This document shows positions 18,242 to 26,773 of a DNA stretch of 64,000 bases, one piece after another. The notes beneath the pieces were generated by a model, which saw only the letters and a program-made list of their open reading frames with translations, did no database searches and was not told where the DNA came from. The stretch is from assembly GCA_029777945.1 (NCBI GenBank), contig JAKORG010000004.1, forward strand, positions 1 to 64,000. Reading direction: 5' to 3'. The first letter of the stretch is position 1. The number at the start of each line of letters is the position of its first letter. Made by a program: the position numbers and the translations under genes. Source of the stretch: Deltaproteobacteria bacterium. Lineage in GTDB: Bacteria > Desulfobacterota > Syntrophorhabdia > Syntrophorhabdales > Syntrophorhabdaceae.

Positions 18242-19561
18242 ATGCGAAAAGAAGAAATGTTTGATACGCCAAAAAAGAAGGTAAGTTTGGATGTAACGAA
18301 TCTTGAAAATTTTGTATACGATATGAGCAGGTGCATCAAATGCAAAGGATGCTACTGGGTTGAGCATACATATATGCCAGGCATTAACTTTTCAGTAAGG
18401 TGTCCTTCTAATTTGTGGAATGATTTTGATGCATACGGTGCCTTTGGAAAGATGAGAATAGGCATTGCCATCCAGGAGGGAAGACTGAAATGGACGGACA
18501 AATTATTGGAGATCATTTATGCAGACCCTCTATGCGGTGCCTGTGATGTAGGTTGTAAACGTAATCTTGACCTCGAGATTGAATTGACACTCGAGGCATT
18601 GAGGATTAAGGCTGTAAAAGACGGTGTAGGTCCTATGCCTGCACATAAAAAGATAGCAAAAAATATAGAAACAAAACACAACCAGTTCGGTGCTGTCCAT
18701 GAAAACAGGAAAAAATGGATATCCAAAGACATTAATGTAGCAGAAAAGGCAGATGTACTTTATTTTGTGGGATGCTCTTCCTCCTATGTGAATCAGGGCA
18801 TTGCCAAATCAACTGCAAAGATATTAAATGCCGCAGGCACAGATTTTATGTTGATGGGTGATGAATGGTGTTGCGGTAATACCCTTTATTCAGTGGGTAT
18901 GATAGACGAGGCAAGAGAGATTGCAAAGAGAAATATAGAGGCAGTTAAGGCATCAGGTGCAAAGACATTGCTGGTAAGTTGTGCAGAGTGCTATAGAATG
19001 TGGAAGGTTGATTATCCTAAGATGCTCAACATTGCCACAGCAGACCTCGGTTTTGAGGTTATTCATTTAATAGAATTTGCCGATAAGGCAATTGCAAACA
19101 ATAGCCTGAAACCTAAAAAATCCGTTGACGTTCGTTTTACCTATCACGATGCATGCAGTGTAAGCAGACTGTGTGACCCGTGGACTCCATGGGAAGGTGA
19201 ACGGGGATGGATGGGGACCGTAAGCCCTCGTCTTAAAAGAAGAAGAGGGCAGCAGGGGCTATATTTTCAGGCGAGAAACATACTCAATGCAATACCTGGA
19301 GCAAAATTCGTAGAAATGCCGAGAACGAGAGAAAATGCCCTCTGTTGTGGTGCTGGTAGAGGAACAAAAGAGGCATTTCCTGAACTGGCTCAATTCTCTG
19401 CAAAACAGCGTATTGACGAGGTAAAGTATGTAAGCGCAGAGGTTCTTGTATCTGCATGTCCCTGGTGTAAGACCAATTTCACCCAGGCTATAAAAGAAAA
19501 TGGAGACGGCATAAAGGTCATGGATATTTCAGAATTTATTCTCTCTTCATTGGAAATATAA
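18242..19561 (+). CDS. CCG-domain iron-sulfur protein (GlcF/HdrD-like)
   Basis: 439 residues. An N-terminal 4Fe-4S region (CIKCKGCYW at ~32-40; LCGACDVGCKRN at ~97-108, the sets modified from canonical ferredoxin spacing) is followed by two CCG cysteine-rich domains (WCCGNTLYS with CAEC downstream; LCCGAGRG with CPWCKTN near the C-terminus). This matches the electron-transfer subunit of glycolate-oxidase-like and heterodisulfide-reductase-like complexes. It lies between two flavoprotein genes with ~10-bp gaps and good Shine-Dalgarno sites, so a complex of two FAD subunits plus this Fe-S subunit is likely, feeding electrons to quinone or a thiol carrier. Confidence 0.85.
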   Translation: MRKEEMFDTPKKKVSLDVTNLENFVYDMSRCIKCKGCYWVEHTYMPGINFSVRCPSNLWNDFDAYGAFGKMRIGIAIQEGRLKWTDKLLEIIYADPLCGACDVGCKRNLDLEIELTLEALRIKAVKDGVGPMPAHKKIAKNIETKHNQFGAVHENRKKWISKDINVAEKADVLYFVGCSSSYVNQGIAKSTAKILNAAGTDFMLMGDEWCCGNTLYSVGMIDEAREIAKRNIEAVKASGAKTLLVSCAECYRMWKVDYPKMLNIATADLGFEVIHLIEFADKAIANNSLKPKKSVDVRFTYHDACSVSRLCDPWTPWEGERGWMGTVSPRLKRRRGQQGLYFQARNILNAIPGAKFVEMPRTRENALCCGAGRGTKEAFPELAQFSAKQRIDEVKYVSAEVLVSACPWCKTNFTQAIKENGDGIKVMDISEFILSSLEI

Positions 19562-19572
19562 GGAGGTTGACG

Positions 19573-21187
19573 ATGAGTATTAAGAAAGAGGCTTATAATG
19601 CATTAGAATCGGTGGTGGGAAGTAAATACTTAACAGACGACCCTGCCATATGTGAAGGTTATAGATCAGGTCCAGGCGGTTATGAGAGCGGTTTAGGATA
19701 TGAGAGGGTGATGACAAAAATCCCTGGTGCAGTGATATTGCCGAAGACAACAGAAGAGGTTCAGAGAATCGTTAAGATATGTAATAGATACAAGGTTCCC
19801 TATGTTCCTTACAGCACAGGCTTTTATGGTCCCCGTTCCCATTGCCATGTGGAGAACGAACTACTTGTGGACTTAAAGAGACTAAACCATTTTGAAATTG
19901 ACGAAAAGCACTTTTATGTAGTCGTAGGTTCTGGTGTTATATATTCACCTATACAGCAAGAGGCCATGAATAAAGGCGCTTATGTAGTTATAGGTGGTGG
20001 CGGTGCCCAGGCCTCTGCCATTGCAAATCTCATCGGTGACGGCTGGTCACCTCTGAGCCACAGGATTGGTCTTCCACACAGGAGAATTCTCGGCACCAGA
20101 GCTCGTTTTACCAGATGGTGAGCTTGTAAAGATGGGTTCCCTTGCAGTAGGAGATGACCCGTTCTGGGGTGATGGCATTGGCCCTGATTTAAGAGGTCTT
20201 TTGAGGGGCTATACTGGTCTTAGGGGTTGTCTCGGTATTGTAACAAAGATGGCTATAAAGACCCTTCCGTTTCAGCCTGAACCCCTTGTGCCTACAGGAT
20301 TATCACCCAATACTGGCCTTAAATTACCAGAAAAAAGGGTAAAGTGGATCAATTACCAGCTTCCAAATAAAGAAGCCCAGGTGAAGGCCATGTATGAAAT
20401 AGGCAAGGCTGAAATTGCAGGGGCAGTTACAAAGGTGCCTCTGTTCTGGCGTGCGATTGCAAAAGCCGAGTGTAAAGAAGAATTCTGGGAATTATGGGGC
20501 AAAGAGAGCGAGGAGACCATAAAGAACTTCTTCATAGTCCGTGTCCTTCTAATCGGATATACTTCTGAAGAGCAGATGAAATATGATGAGAATGTCTTAA
20601 ACGACATCATGAAAGAACTCGGTGGAATTCCAAGGCCTACAAAACCCACAGATGAATCGTGGATAAAGAACGCAGATTCAGCAGGCATGTGGCTTATGTG
20701 CGGGTCTTATGTTTCTGTGGATTATGTTATCGAAACACTATCCCAGGCTACAGTTCACGGTGAATACTATGCTGAACTGAAGAAAAAATATACACCACCT
20801 CTAATGCCAGATTATGGAGATCCAGGATGGTTCCAGAGTTTTGAGCTTGGTCATCAGGGCTATTCGGAATTCCTTATTTACTGGGATCAGGATGAAGATA
20901 CAACAGGTGTTGACCATTTCTATCTTGAGACATCAAAGATGAATATAAGGGAACGTTTCTATACATCACTTTTGGGCCCTCACCAGCCACTATATCTGAC
21001 AGGGCCTAAATACGGACCCAACTATCACGAATGGTTATTGAAGATAAAAGACGAATTTGACCCACTCTGGGTATGTCATCCGCCTGTACCTCTTGCCCAT
21101 GATGAATTTGTTGAAAGGGCAGAGTGGATGAAACCCTTGAAGGATTGGGAAACGCCTAAAAAATTTCCCATGCCACAGTGGAAATAA
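19573..21187 (+). pseudogene. Second VAO/GlcD-type FAD oxidase with a frameshift
   Basis: ATG 19573 follows AGGAGG. Reading frame 1 gives the FAD-binding part (VILPKTTEEVQRIVKICNRY, VVVGSGVIYSPIQQ, ASAIANLIGDGW) up to about GLPH at ~20084, then turns into non-coding-like sequence and stops at 20121. Coding continues in the +1 frame from ~20085 (TGEFSAPELVLPDGELV) to 21187 (~537 residues in total). Removing one C at CTTCCACAC, or adding two bases, restores one frame. The C-terminal half (GYTGLRGCLGIVTKMAIK; WDQDEDTTGVDHFYLE) fits the family's substrate domain. It would be the partner of the upstream flavoprotein in a GlcDEF-like complex. Both flavoprotein genes being broken argues for decay or local sequence error. 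Confidence 0.75.
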
Positions 21188-21200
21188 AGAACAGCATAAT

Positions 21201-21243
21201 AAACAGGGGGCAGGTTAATAAGATACCTGCTTTCCCCTTGTTT
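21201..21243 (+). terminator. Hairpin after the flavoprotein/CCG operon
   Basis: GCAGGT (21210-21215) pairs with ACCTGC (21225-21230) and the flanking AAACAGGGG pairs with CCCCTTGTTT with one bulge, giving a long stem just past the stop codon at 21187. The T tract is short, so termination strength is uncertain, but it separates this operon from the next promoter at 21322. Confidence 0.5.
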
Positions 21244-21321
21244 AAAAGATGATGGTTTAGAGGGCTTTGACTTTTGTTTATTATAGAGAACATAAATTTT
21301 CAATGAATTTTAAAAAAGATA

Positions 21322-21351
21322 TTGACAAAAAAATAAAAATTGGATTAAAAT
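21322..21351 (+). promoter_or_regulatory. Sigma-70 promoter of the Mo-hydroxylase operon
   Basis: A consensus TTGACA (21322-21327) and TAAAAT (21346-21351) with an 18-bp spacer. The start site would fall at about 21358, on the first copy of the adjacent 17-bp tandem repeat, an arrangement suited to repression. Confidence 0.55.
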
Positions 21352-21356
21352 TTAAA

Positions 21357-21390
21357 ACAATTTTTCATAATGAACAATTTTTCATAATGA
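21357..21390. repeat. Two tandem 17-bp units containing TTCATAATGAA
   Basis: ACAATTTTTCATAATGA occurs twice head to tail (21357-21373 and 21374-21390). Each unit with its flank holds the near-perfect dyad TTCAT-A-ATGAA. They overlap the expected transcription start of the Mo-hydroxylase operon, so they look like a double operator, with IclR or MarR from this region as candidate ligand-responsive binders. Confidence 0.5.
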
Positions 21391-21442
21391 ACAGAGTTAG
21401 CTTAATGCATTTAATTAACAAAGCTAAAGAGAAGGTGCAAAG

Positions 21443-21715
21443 ATGGCAAAATTAAAAATGTTATGCCCCATTTCTAAAACAGCCTGTATCGATTGCCCAA
21501 TCTACAGAGGAAGACATTTCTATTTATGTTTCTCCAACGGCTATAATGATGCCTTGTTAGAAAAAGATCAATTAAAAGAGTTAAAGTCGAGTATTTTTGG
21601 CAAGAAGGAAAAGGAGGATCTCGGATTTGAGTTTCCAGATGAGATTCTTAAGATCGATTTAAAATGTATTCATAATGTGGAAGATGTTGTTTTTGAAAAA
21701 GAGTTTAAGAAGTAA
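21443..21715 (+). CDS. Small Cys-rich protein heading the Mo-hydroxylase operon
   Basis: 90 residues, no signal peptide. The N-terminal third carries CPISKTACIDCPIYRGRHFYLC, so four cysteines in a C-x7-C-x2-C-x10-C pattern that could hold a metal or an Fe-S cluster, with a basic RGRH patch; one more Cys lies near the C-terminus (LKCIHN). I do not recognise the family. Placed first in the operon, 31 bp before the FAD subunit gene, it may be an assembly factor, an electron carrier or a redox sensor for the molybdenum enzyme. The ATG follows GAAGGTG, a fair ribosome site. Confidence 0.6.
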   Translation: MAKLKMLCPISKTACIDCPIYRGRHFYLCFSNGYNDALLEKDQLKELKSSIFGKKEKEDLGFEFPDEILKIDLKCIHNVEDVVFEKEFKK

Positions 21716-21746
21716 AAAAGTTGTATAAACAAAGAAAGGAGGGCCC

Positions 21747-22616
21747 ATGATTCATGATTTTCATTATCTGAAACCAGGCACACTGAAAGAAGCACTTGCC
21801 ATGTATGCTGAGCACGAGGATTGCAAGGTAATATGTGGCGGCCAGTCCCTGCTTATTGTGATGAGACAGGGAATGATTGCACCTGAGAATCTTCTGGACA
21901 TCAAACATCTCAACGAATTGAACTACATTAAGTTTGATGAAAAGGATGGTCTTAGATTAGGTGCAACAACTACACACAGGGCTATTGAAAAGTCTGAGGT
22001 AATTAAAAAGTATTATCCAGCCCTTGTAGCAATGGAGAACAAATTGGCATCAATTCAGGTGAGGAATTGGGGAACCATAGGTGGAAACCTTGCCCATGCA
22101 GATCCTGCAGGAGACCCGGCGCCGTTGCTTATTGCACTAAAAGCTAACATTAAGGTAGGAAGCGCAAAAGGGGAGAGGGTAATGCCTCTCGATGAATTTT
22201 TTGTTGATTACTTTGAAATAGCTATGGAAAAAGGTGAATTGGTTCTTGAGGTCCATGTCCCAGTTACACAGCCGAAAACAGGGATTGCATATCAAAAATT
22301 TAATTATCTCACCAATGACATGGGTATAGTGGGTGTTGCTGCATCTGTGACCTTAAACGGTGGAAATACTTGTAAAGATGCAAGGGTTGTACTCGGTAAT
22401 GCTGGACCTACACCGAGAAGATCTAAAAAGGCAGAGGAATTTCTTATAGGCAAGGCATTAAATGATGATGTTTTTGCAGAGGCAGGAAAGATAGCTTCAG
22501 AAGATTGCGAACCTGTTGCTGATATTCATGCGTCAGAGGATTTTAGAAGACATGTAATCGGTGTGCTGACAAAGAGGATGTTAAAGAAGGCTTTCGAAGA
22601 GGCTCAGGGTAAATAG
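21747..22616 (+). CDS. FAD-binding (medium) subunit, xanthine dehydrogenase family
   Basis: 289 residues, standard for CoxM/HcrB-like subunits. FAD-site motifs CGGQSLL (~32) and TIGGNLAHADPAGDPAP (~111-127) are intact, and the C-terminal CO_deh_flav_C domain follows (RVVLGNAGPTPRRSKKAE). It lacks the extra [4Fe-4S] loop that marks 4-hydroxybenzoyl-CoA reductase HcrB, which argues against that exact enzyme. It passes electrons from the [2Fe-2S] subunit to the physiological acceptor. The gene has a strong AAAGGAGGG and is followed 15 bp later by the small subunit gene, in the CoxMSL order. Confidence 0.9.
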   Translation: MIHDFHYLKPGTLKEALAMYAEHEDCKVICGGQSLLIVMRQGMIAPENLLDIKHLNELNYIKFDEKDGLRLGATTTHRAIEKSEVIKKYYPALVAMENKLASIQVRNWGTIGGNLAHADPAGDPAPLLIALKANIKVGSAKGERVMPLDEFFVDYFEIAMEKGELVLEVHVPVTQPKTGIAYQKFNYLTNDMGIVGVAASVTLNGGNTCKDARVVLGNAGPTPRRSKKAEEFLIGKALNDDVFAEAGKIASEDCEPVADIHASEDFRRHVIGVLTKRMLKKAFEEAQGK

Positions 22617-22631
22617 GAGGGAGGCTATTAT

Positions 22632-23117
22632 ATGGAAAAGAGATTAATTACTTTAAATGTAAACGGCATTGATTATGAGCTTTATATAAATCCTAAGACA
22701 CTTCTTGTAGAGGCTATAAGAGACCATATCGGTCTTACAGGCACAAAAAGAGGTTGTGACACTGTTTCTTGTGGTGCATGCACTGTTATGATAGATGATA
22801 TGTCAGTAAAATCCTGTTCTATTCTTGCTGTTCAGGCTGAAGGCAAAAAGATAACTACTGTTGAAGGTCTTGAGAAAAATGGTGAATTAAGCCCTATACA
22901 AAAAGCTTTTCTCGATAATGGTTCTTATCAGTGTGGCTTCTGTACCCCTGGCATGCTAATGTCTGCAAGTGCATTTTTGAAAGAAAATGAGGGCAAAGAT
23001 GTTACAGAAGAAGAGATTCGTGAAGGGATTGAAGGAAACATATGCCGCTGCACAGGTTACAACAGTATAGTCAGAGCAATTGAATCAGTTGTTAAAGGCA
23101 ATTATAAGGAGGGCTAA
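22632..23117 (+). CDS. [2Fe-2S] (small) subunit, xanthine dehydrogenase family
   Basis: 161 residues. The N-terminal plant-ferredoxin cluster is ligated by [15 protein letters not shown] (with CSILA just after), and the C-terminal four-helix cluster by [10 protein letters not shown] and [11 protein letters not shown]; all eight ligands are present. It relays electrons from the molybdopterin subunit to the FAD subunit. The ATG at 22632 follows GGAGGGAGG. The gene lies between the medium and large subunit genes with 2-15 bp gaps, implying balanced synthesis of the trimer. Confidence 0.93.
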   Translation: MEKRLITLNVNGIDYELYINPKTLLVEAIRDHIGLTGTKRGCDTVSCGACTVMIDDMSVKSCSILAVQAEGKKITTVEGLEKNGELSPIQKAFLDNGSYQCGFCTPGMLMSASAFLKENEGKDVTEEEIREGIEGNICRCTGYNSIVRAIESVVKGNYKEG

Positions 23118-23119
23118 TC

Positions 23120-25450
23120 ATGTCAACAGAGATTAAAGAATTAAAATTTACAACCTTCAAGACCAATATAAAATATTCGGTTATTAATAAAAGAGTCCAT
23201 AACATTGACGGACTTGCAAAGGTAACAGGAAGGGCTACCTACACATTTGACGTAAAACTACCTAATATGCTCTACGGTAAGATCCTAAGAAGCCCGCACC
23301 CCCATGCAAGAATAGTTAATATCGATGCATCAAAGGCACTGGCCATGCCTGGTGTAATTGCAGTGGCAACAGGAAAGGATACACCAGGTGTAAAGCAGGG
23401 TATATGGAGAAGGTATCCTGAACTGTGCGATGAGCAGATTCTTCCTCTCGAAAAGGTAAGATACATTGGAGAACCCGTTGCAGCTGTTGCAGCAGTAACA
23501 GAGGAAATAGCAGAGAAGGCCCTTGAGCTTATTGATGTGGAATATGAGGTTCTACCTCCTGTTTTTCAGCCCCTTGATGCAATAAGAAAAGATGCACCGA
23601 TAATTCATGAAGGCGTTGAGAGAAATATCAATGTCACAAGACATATCGAGTGGGGTGATGTGGATGATGCATTTGCAGAAGCCGAGAAAGACGGGTACAT
23701 AAGAGAAGATTGGTTCAGGACATCAAGCCAGCACCATATGTGCATGGAGACAAGGGCAGCAGTCTCAAGTTTTACACCTGATGGAAAGCTCACCGTATAC
23801 TGCTCGACCCAGTCACCTTATTATATGCAGGCACTGCTTGCAGGTGTCCTTGATATGAGAGAGGGTGACATTAGGGTTATTGCCCACTATGTAGGTGGTG
23901 GATTTGGTGGAAAATTTGAACTCGATGCCGCCATTTTCTGCAGCGCAGTCCTTTCTAAAAAGACCTTTAGACCTGTTAAGATTGTATTTACAAGGGAAGA
24001 AGATTTTATAGCATCTAAGAGAAGAACCCCAATGCATTATTATATAAGAACAGCAATGAAAAAGGATGGAACTTTCCTTGCAAGAGAGGTAAGGGTCTTT
24101 ACAAATGGCGGTGCCTACACAGGTATGGGTGCCACGGCACTGTATCTTACAGGATTCTTCTGTTCCTTCCCATACAAATGGAGAGGCTATCGTTACGATG
24201 GATATAGGGTTTATACAAATACACTTCCTTCAACTGCAATGAGGGGTTTTGGTGCACCTCAGGCAATGTTCTGTTCTGAACAGCAGATAGAGTGGATGTG
24301 TGCTGATTTAGGCCTTGACCCATATGAGGTAAGGAGAAAGAATGCCCATACAGAATGCTATGAGGTGCCGGGTCAGGCGTATATTCAGAGTTGCGGTATG
24401 ACCCAGTGTATAGACAAAATCGAAGCTTGGGCAAAATCAAAAGGTAACTTAGGGCCTAATAGGGCAATCGGCGTATCTGCAGCAGGATTTATGTCCGGTG
24501 GTATCTTCAACTGGTTTGATACACCGTATTCATTCTCATCAGCGGTAGTTGTAATAAACTATGATGGGAAAGTAGACCTCTATGTAGGTTGCCAGGAAAT
24601 AGGACAGGGCTCAAATACTACAATGGCCATTATATGCGCCGAGACATTAGGTGTCAAGATTGAAGATATAAATGTCTACTCCGGTGATACTGCCCATAGC
24701 CCGGCTGATCTCGGTGCATGGGGATCCCGTCAGACCTTAATGGCAGGTAATGCAGTTAAGATGGCAGCGGAAGATGCAAAGAGACAGCTTCTCGAATTTG
24801 CATATGCAGAAATGGGTCTCAATATCGTGTACGATCTGGATATAAAAGATAGATGGGTTCATGTCATTGCAAGGCCAGAGAGGGGCATGAAGTATGAAGA
24901 CCTCGTAAAGAGGGCCATAAGAGGTAAAGATGGTCAGAGAATTATAGGCCGCGGATACTACACACCTCATAGAAAAGGTATGATTTCACCTGCCTATAGC
25001 TATATGATGCAGGCAGTGGATGCTGAAATTGATCCTGAAACAGGAAAGATTACGCTCCACGAAGTTATGACAGCCCATGACTGTGGACAACCTATAAACC
25101 CATTAGGACTTATAGGACAGCTTGAAGGTGCTGCATCCATGGCACTCGGTTTTGGATACCTTGAAGACCAACCTATGGATGAAGGCAAGATTTTAAACCC
25201 CAACCTTGTGGATTACAAGGTTATAAGGGCTACCGAGATGCCAAAGACAGATATGATAGAGATAGATACTTATGAGGCAGAAGGTCCATATGGTGCAAAG
25301 GAGGCAGGTGAGGGTCTAACGAACCCAACCGCAGCAGCCCTTGGAAATGCAATCTTCCATGCCCTTGGACTCCAGATGAAGGAACTTCCTATTACTTCTG
25401 AGAAAATCGTAAATGCATTAAAGGAAAAAAAGGAGAAACAAGGAAAGTAA
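23120..25450 (+). CDS. Molybdopterin-binding (large) subunit, xanthine dehydrogenase family
   Basis: 776 residues, normal for the family. Visible motifs: N-terminal GLAKVTGRATYTFDVKLPN, the Mo-cofactor loop VGGGFGGK (~262), AMRGFGAPQ with the conserved Arg (~374), VGCQEIGQGSNT, and the active-site Glu region GAKEAGEGLTNP near the C-terminus. CODH's active-site Cys loop is absent, so CO is not the substrate. The neighbours (VAO-type flavoproteins, UbiX/LpdD, IclR/MarR) suggest an aromatic aldehyde or a hydroxylated/CoA-linked aromatic, but the substrate is inference. It needs molybdopterin and probably the CoxG-like protein encoded downstream for membrane docking or maturation. Confidence 0.9.
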   Translation: MSTEIKELKFTTFKTNIKYSVINKRVHNIDGLAKVTGRATYTFDVKLPNMLYGKILRSPHPHARIVNIDASKALAMPGVIAVATGKDTPGVKQGIWRRYPELCDEQILPLEKVRYIGEPVAAVAAVTEEIAEKALELIDVEYEVLPPVFQPLDAIRKDAPIIHEGVERNINVTRHIEWGDVDDAFAEAEKDGYIREDWFRTSSQHHMCMETRAAVSSFTPDGKLTVYCSTQSPYYMQALLAGVLDMREGDIRVIAHYVGGGFGGKFELDAAIFCSAVLSKKTFRPVKIVFTREEDFIASKRRTPMHYYIRTAMKKDGTFLAREVRVFTNGGAYTGMGATALYLTGFFCSFPYKWRGYRYDGYRVYTNTLPSTAMRGFGAPQAMFCSEQQIEWMCADLGLDPYEVRRKNAHTECYEVPGQAYIQSCGMTQCIDKIEAWAKSKGNLGPNRAIGVSAAGFMSGGIFNWFDTPYSFSSAVVVINYDGKVDLYVGCQEIGQGSNTTMAIICAETLGVKIEDINVYSGDTAHSPADLGAWGSRQTLMAGNAVKMAAEDAKRQLLEFAYAEMGLNIVYDLDIKDRWVHVIARPERGMKYEDLVKRAIRGKDGQRIIGRGYYTPHRKGMISPAYSYMMQAVDAEIDPETGKITLHEVMTAHDCGQPINPLGLIGQLEGAASMALGFGYLEDQPMDEGKILNPNLVDYKVIRATEMPKTDMIEIDTYEAEGPYGAKEAGEGLTNPTAAALGNAIFHALGLQMKELPITSEKIVNALKEKKEKQGK

Positions 25451-25477
25451 AAATTTTAAAAGAGGAGGTATGAGAAA

Positions 25478-25696
25478 GTGAATTACAAATGCCCTGTGTG
25501 CAAAAAGGAATGGCCGACAAGTTTACAGGTTGCAAGACATATCTTTGGAACAGGCGATAAACCTCATCGTGAATGGGTTGGATCAAAGGGATATTCTTAT
25601 ATCGACCTCCTGTTAGAACAGGTATCTGCTCCGGGAAATAAAAGCTATGAAATTATGTCTAAACTCGTTGAGGAAGAACAGGACAAAATTAAATAA
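25478..25696 (+). CDS. Small zinc-finger-like protein in the Mo-hydroxylase operon
   Basis: 72 residues from a GTG (25478) with AGGAGG nine bases upstream; the earlier ATG at 25470 hits a stop at once. CPVCKKEW at residues 5-12 and two histidines in ARHIFGTGDKPHREW make a C-x2-C-x14-H-x9-H pattern like a C2H2-type zinc site. The rest is a short helical tail. I do not recognise a family. Retention between the large subunit and CoxG-like genes suggests a role with the Mo enzyme (assembly, docking or regulation), inferred from position only. Confidence 0.6.
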   Translation: MNYKCPVCKKEWPTSLQVARHIFGTGDKPHREWVGSKGYSYIDLLLEQVSAPGNKSYEIMSKLVEEEQDKIK

Positions 25697-25725
25697 ATTT
25701 TCAAAGAATACAGGAGGTATATAAG

Positions 25726-26178
25726 ATGATAATTGAAGGTGGATTCAAACTAAAAGCGCCTATTGATAAGCTATTTGATTTTCTTCTAAAGCCTGACACA
25801 ATAATGACATGTCTACCTGGCGCTGAATCAGTTAAATTGCTCGATGAAAATACATATGAGTGTGTGGTAAAACAGAAAGTTGGTCCAATTTCTGCAAAGC
25901 TAAAATTCGTAAACAGACTGACCAAAGTTGAAAGACCGACTCACATTGAGATAGAGGGTGAAGGTGAGGATGTTACGAAACTCGGTCATTTTAAGCAGAA
26001 AAGCATTGTAGACTTAAAGGACATTGGAAACGGCGAAGTAGAGGTTACATATAAGACTGATGTCAGCATAGTGGGTAAGCTTACCATGTTTGGTGACAGG
26101 ATTATGAGAGCGAAGGCCAAAGATACGGAAAAGGAGTTTACAAAAAATTTACAGGAAAAATTAAAATCAATTGCATGA
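25726..26178 (+). CDS. CoxG-like SRPBCC protein
   Basis: 150 residues of the START/SRPBCC fold: GGFKLKAPIDKLFDFLLKPD at the N-terminus, LPGAESVKLLDENTYEC, and a C-terminal amphipathic helix. CoxG proteins (carbon monoxide dehydrogenase subunit G family) accompany molybdenum hydroxylases and help recruit them to the membrane or deliver lipid quinone. Here there is no long C-terminal membrane anchor, so a soluble lipid- or quinone-binding role is possible. AGGAGG precedes the ATG, and the gene ends the operon, 15 bp before a strong terminator. Confidence 0.85.
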   Translation: MIIEGGFKLKAPIDKLFDFLLKPDTIMTCLPGAESVKLLDENTYECVVKQKVGPISAKLKFVNRLTKVERPTHIEIEGEGEDVTKLGHFKQKSIVDLKDIGNGEVEVTYKTDVSIVGKLTMFGDRIMRAKAKDTEKEFTKNLQEKLKSIA

Positions 26179-26191
26179 CATCATGCATTAA

Positions 26192-26222
26192 AAGAGGGGT
26201 TTCAAAACCCCTCTTTTTTTTA
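26192..26222 (+). terminator. Rho-independent terminator of the Mo-hydroxylase operon
   Basis: AGAGGGGTTT pairs with AAACCCCTCT around a very small loop and is followed by nine T residues, a textbook intrinsic terminator directly behind the CoxG-like gene. Confidence 0.9.
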
Positions 26223-26335
26223 TCTTTTTTCCCACCATATTTTTTTCTGTTTTTTCTTAATTATGTTATATTAGTTTTGTGAATTGTAAAAAGCATTACG
26301 TATAAAAAAGCAAAAAATTTAAGAAGCATATAGAC

Positions 26336-26773
26336 ATGTATAATTTATGGATATCTGAAAAGTTGCATAATTTTGAAATCAATGCCCTGGTCATTTTATT
26401 GGAAAAGGATGTGCTTATTGTGATTAGTGGAGGAAGCGAACACATAGGCGCAATTGGCGTGGCTCAACCTCGACAAAGCATAAAGGATAAAGATAAGATA
26501 AGCTCAACAAGCTCTGTCTATACCTTTTTGGGTCATAAAGAAGATATAATAGTAAAAGAAATGTCAGAAGGGCTTTCAAAAGCGCTAAATAAAAAGGTGG
26601 TCGTAGTTGCAGGCATGCACTGGGATGACCTTGGAGAAAAAGAAATCGAAAAGATAATAAATTTGTGTGAAAGGATAAAAGAGAGGATAATAGAGGAGAT
26701 TTTAACATATGAAAAGGATTATAGTAGCCATAACAGGGGCAACAGGGGTAATATACGGGATAAGATTCCTTGA
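26336..26773 (+). CDS. LpdD-like prenylated-flavin chaperone
   Basis: 145 residues. The core (DVLIVISGGSEHIGAIGVA, then KKVVVVAGMHWDDLGEKEIEK) resembles the small LpdD protein found with hydroxybenzoate/gallate decarboxylases, thought to help pass prenyl-FMN to UbiD-type enzymes. The next gene is a UbiX, which supports the assignment. The C-terminal ~22 codons overlap the ubiX start by 65 bp in another frame, an unusually long overlap that implies coupling. No UbiD-type decarboxylase gene is present in the window. The start ATG lacks a clear Shine-Dalgarno. Confidence 0.7.
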   Translation: MYNLWISEKLHNFEINALVILLEKDVLIVISGGSEHIGAIGVAQPRQSIKDKDKISSTSSVYTFLGHKEDIIVKEMSEGLSKALNKKVVVVAGMHWDDLGEKEIEKIINLCERIKERIIEEILTYEKDYSSHNRGNRGNIRDKIP

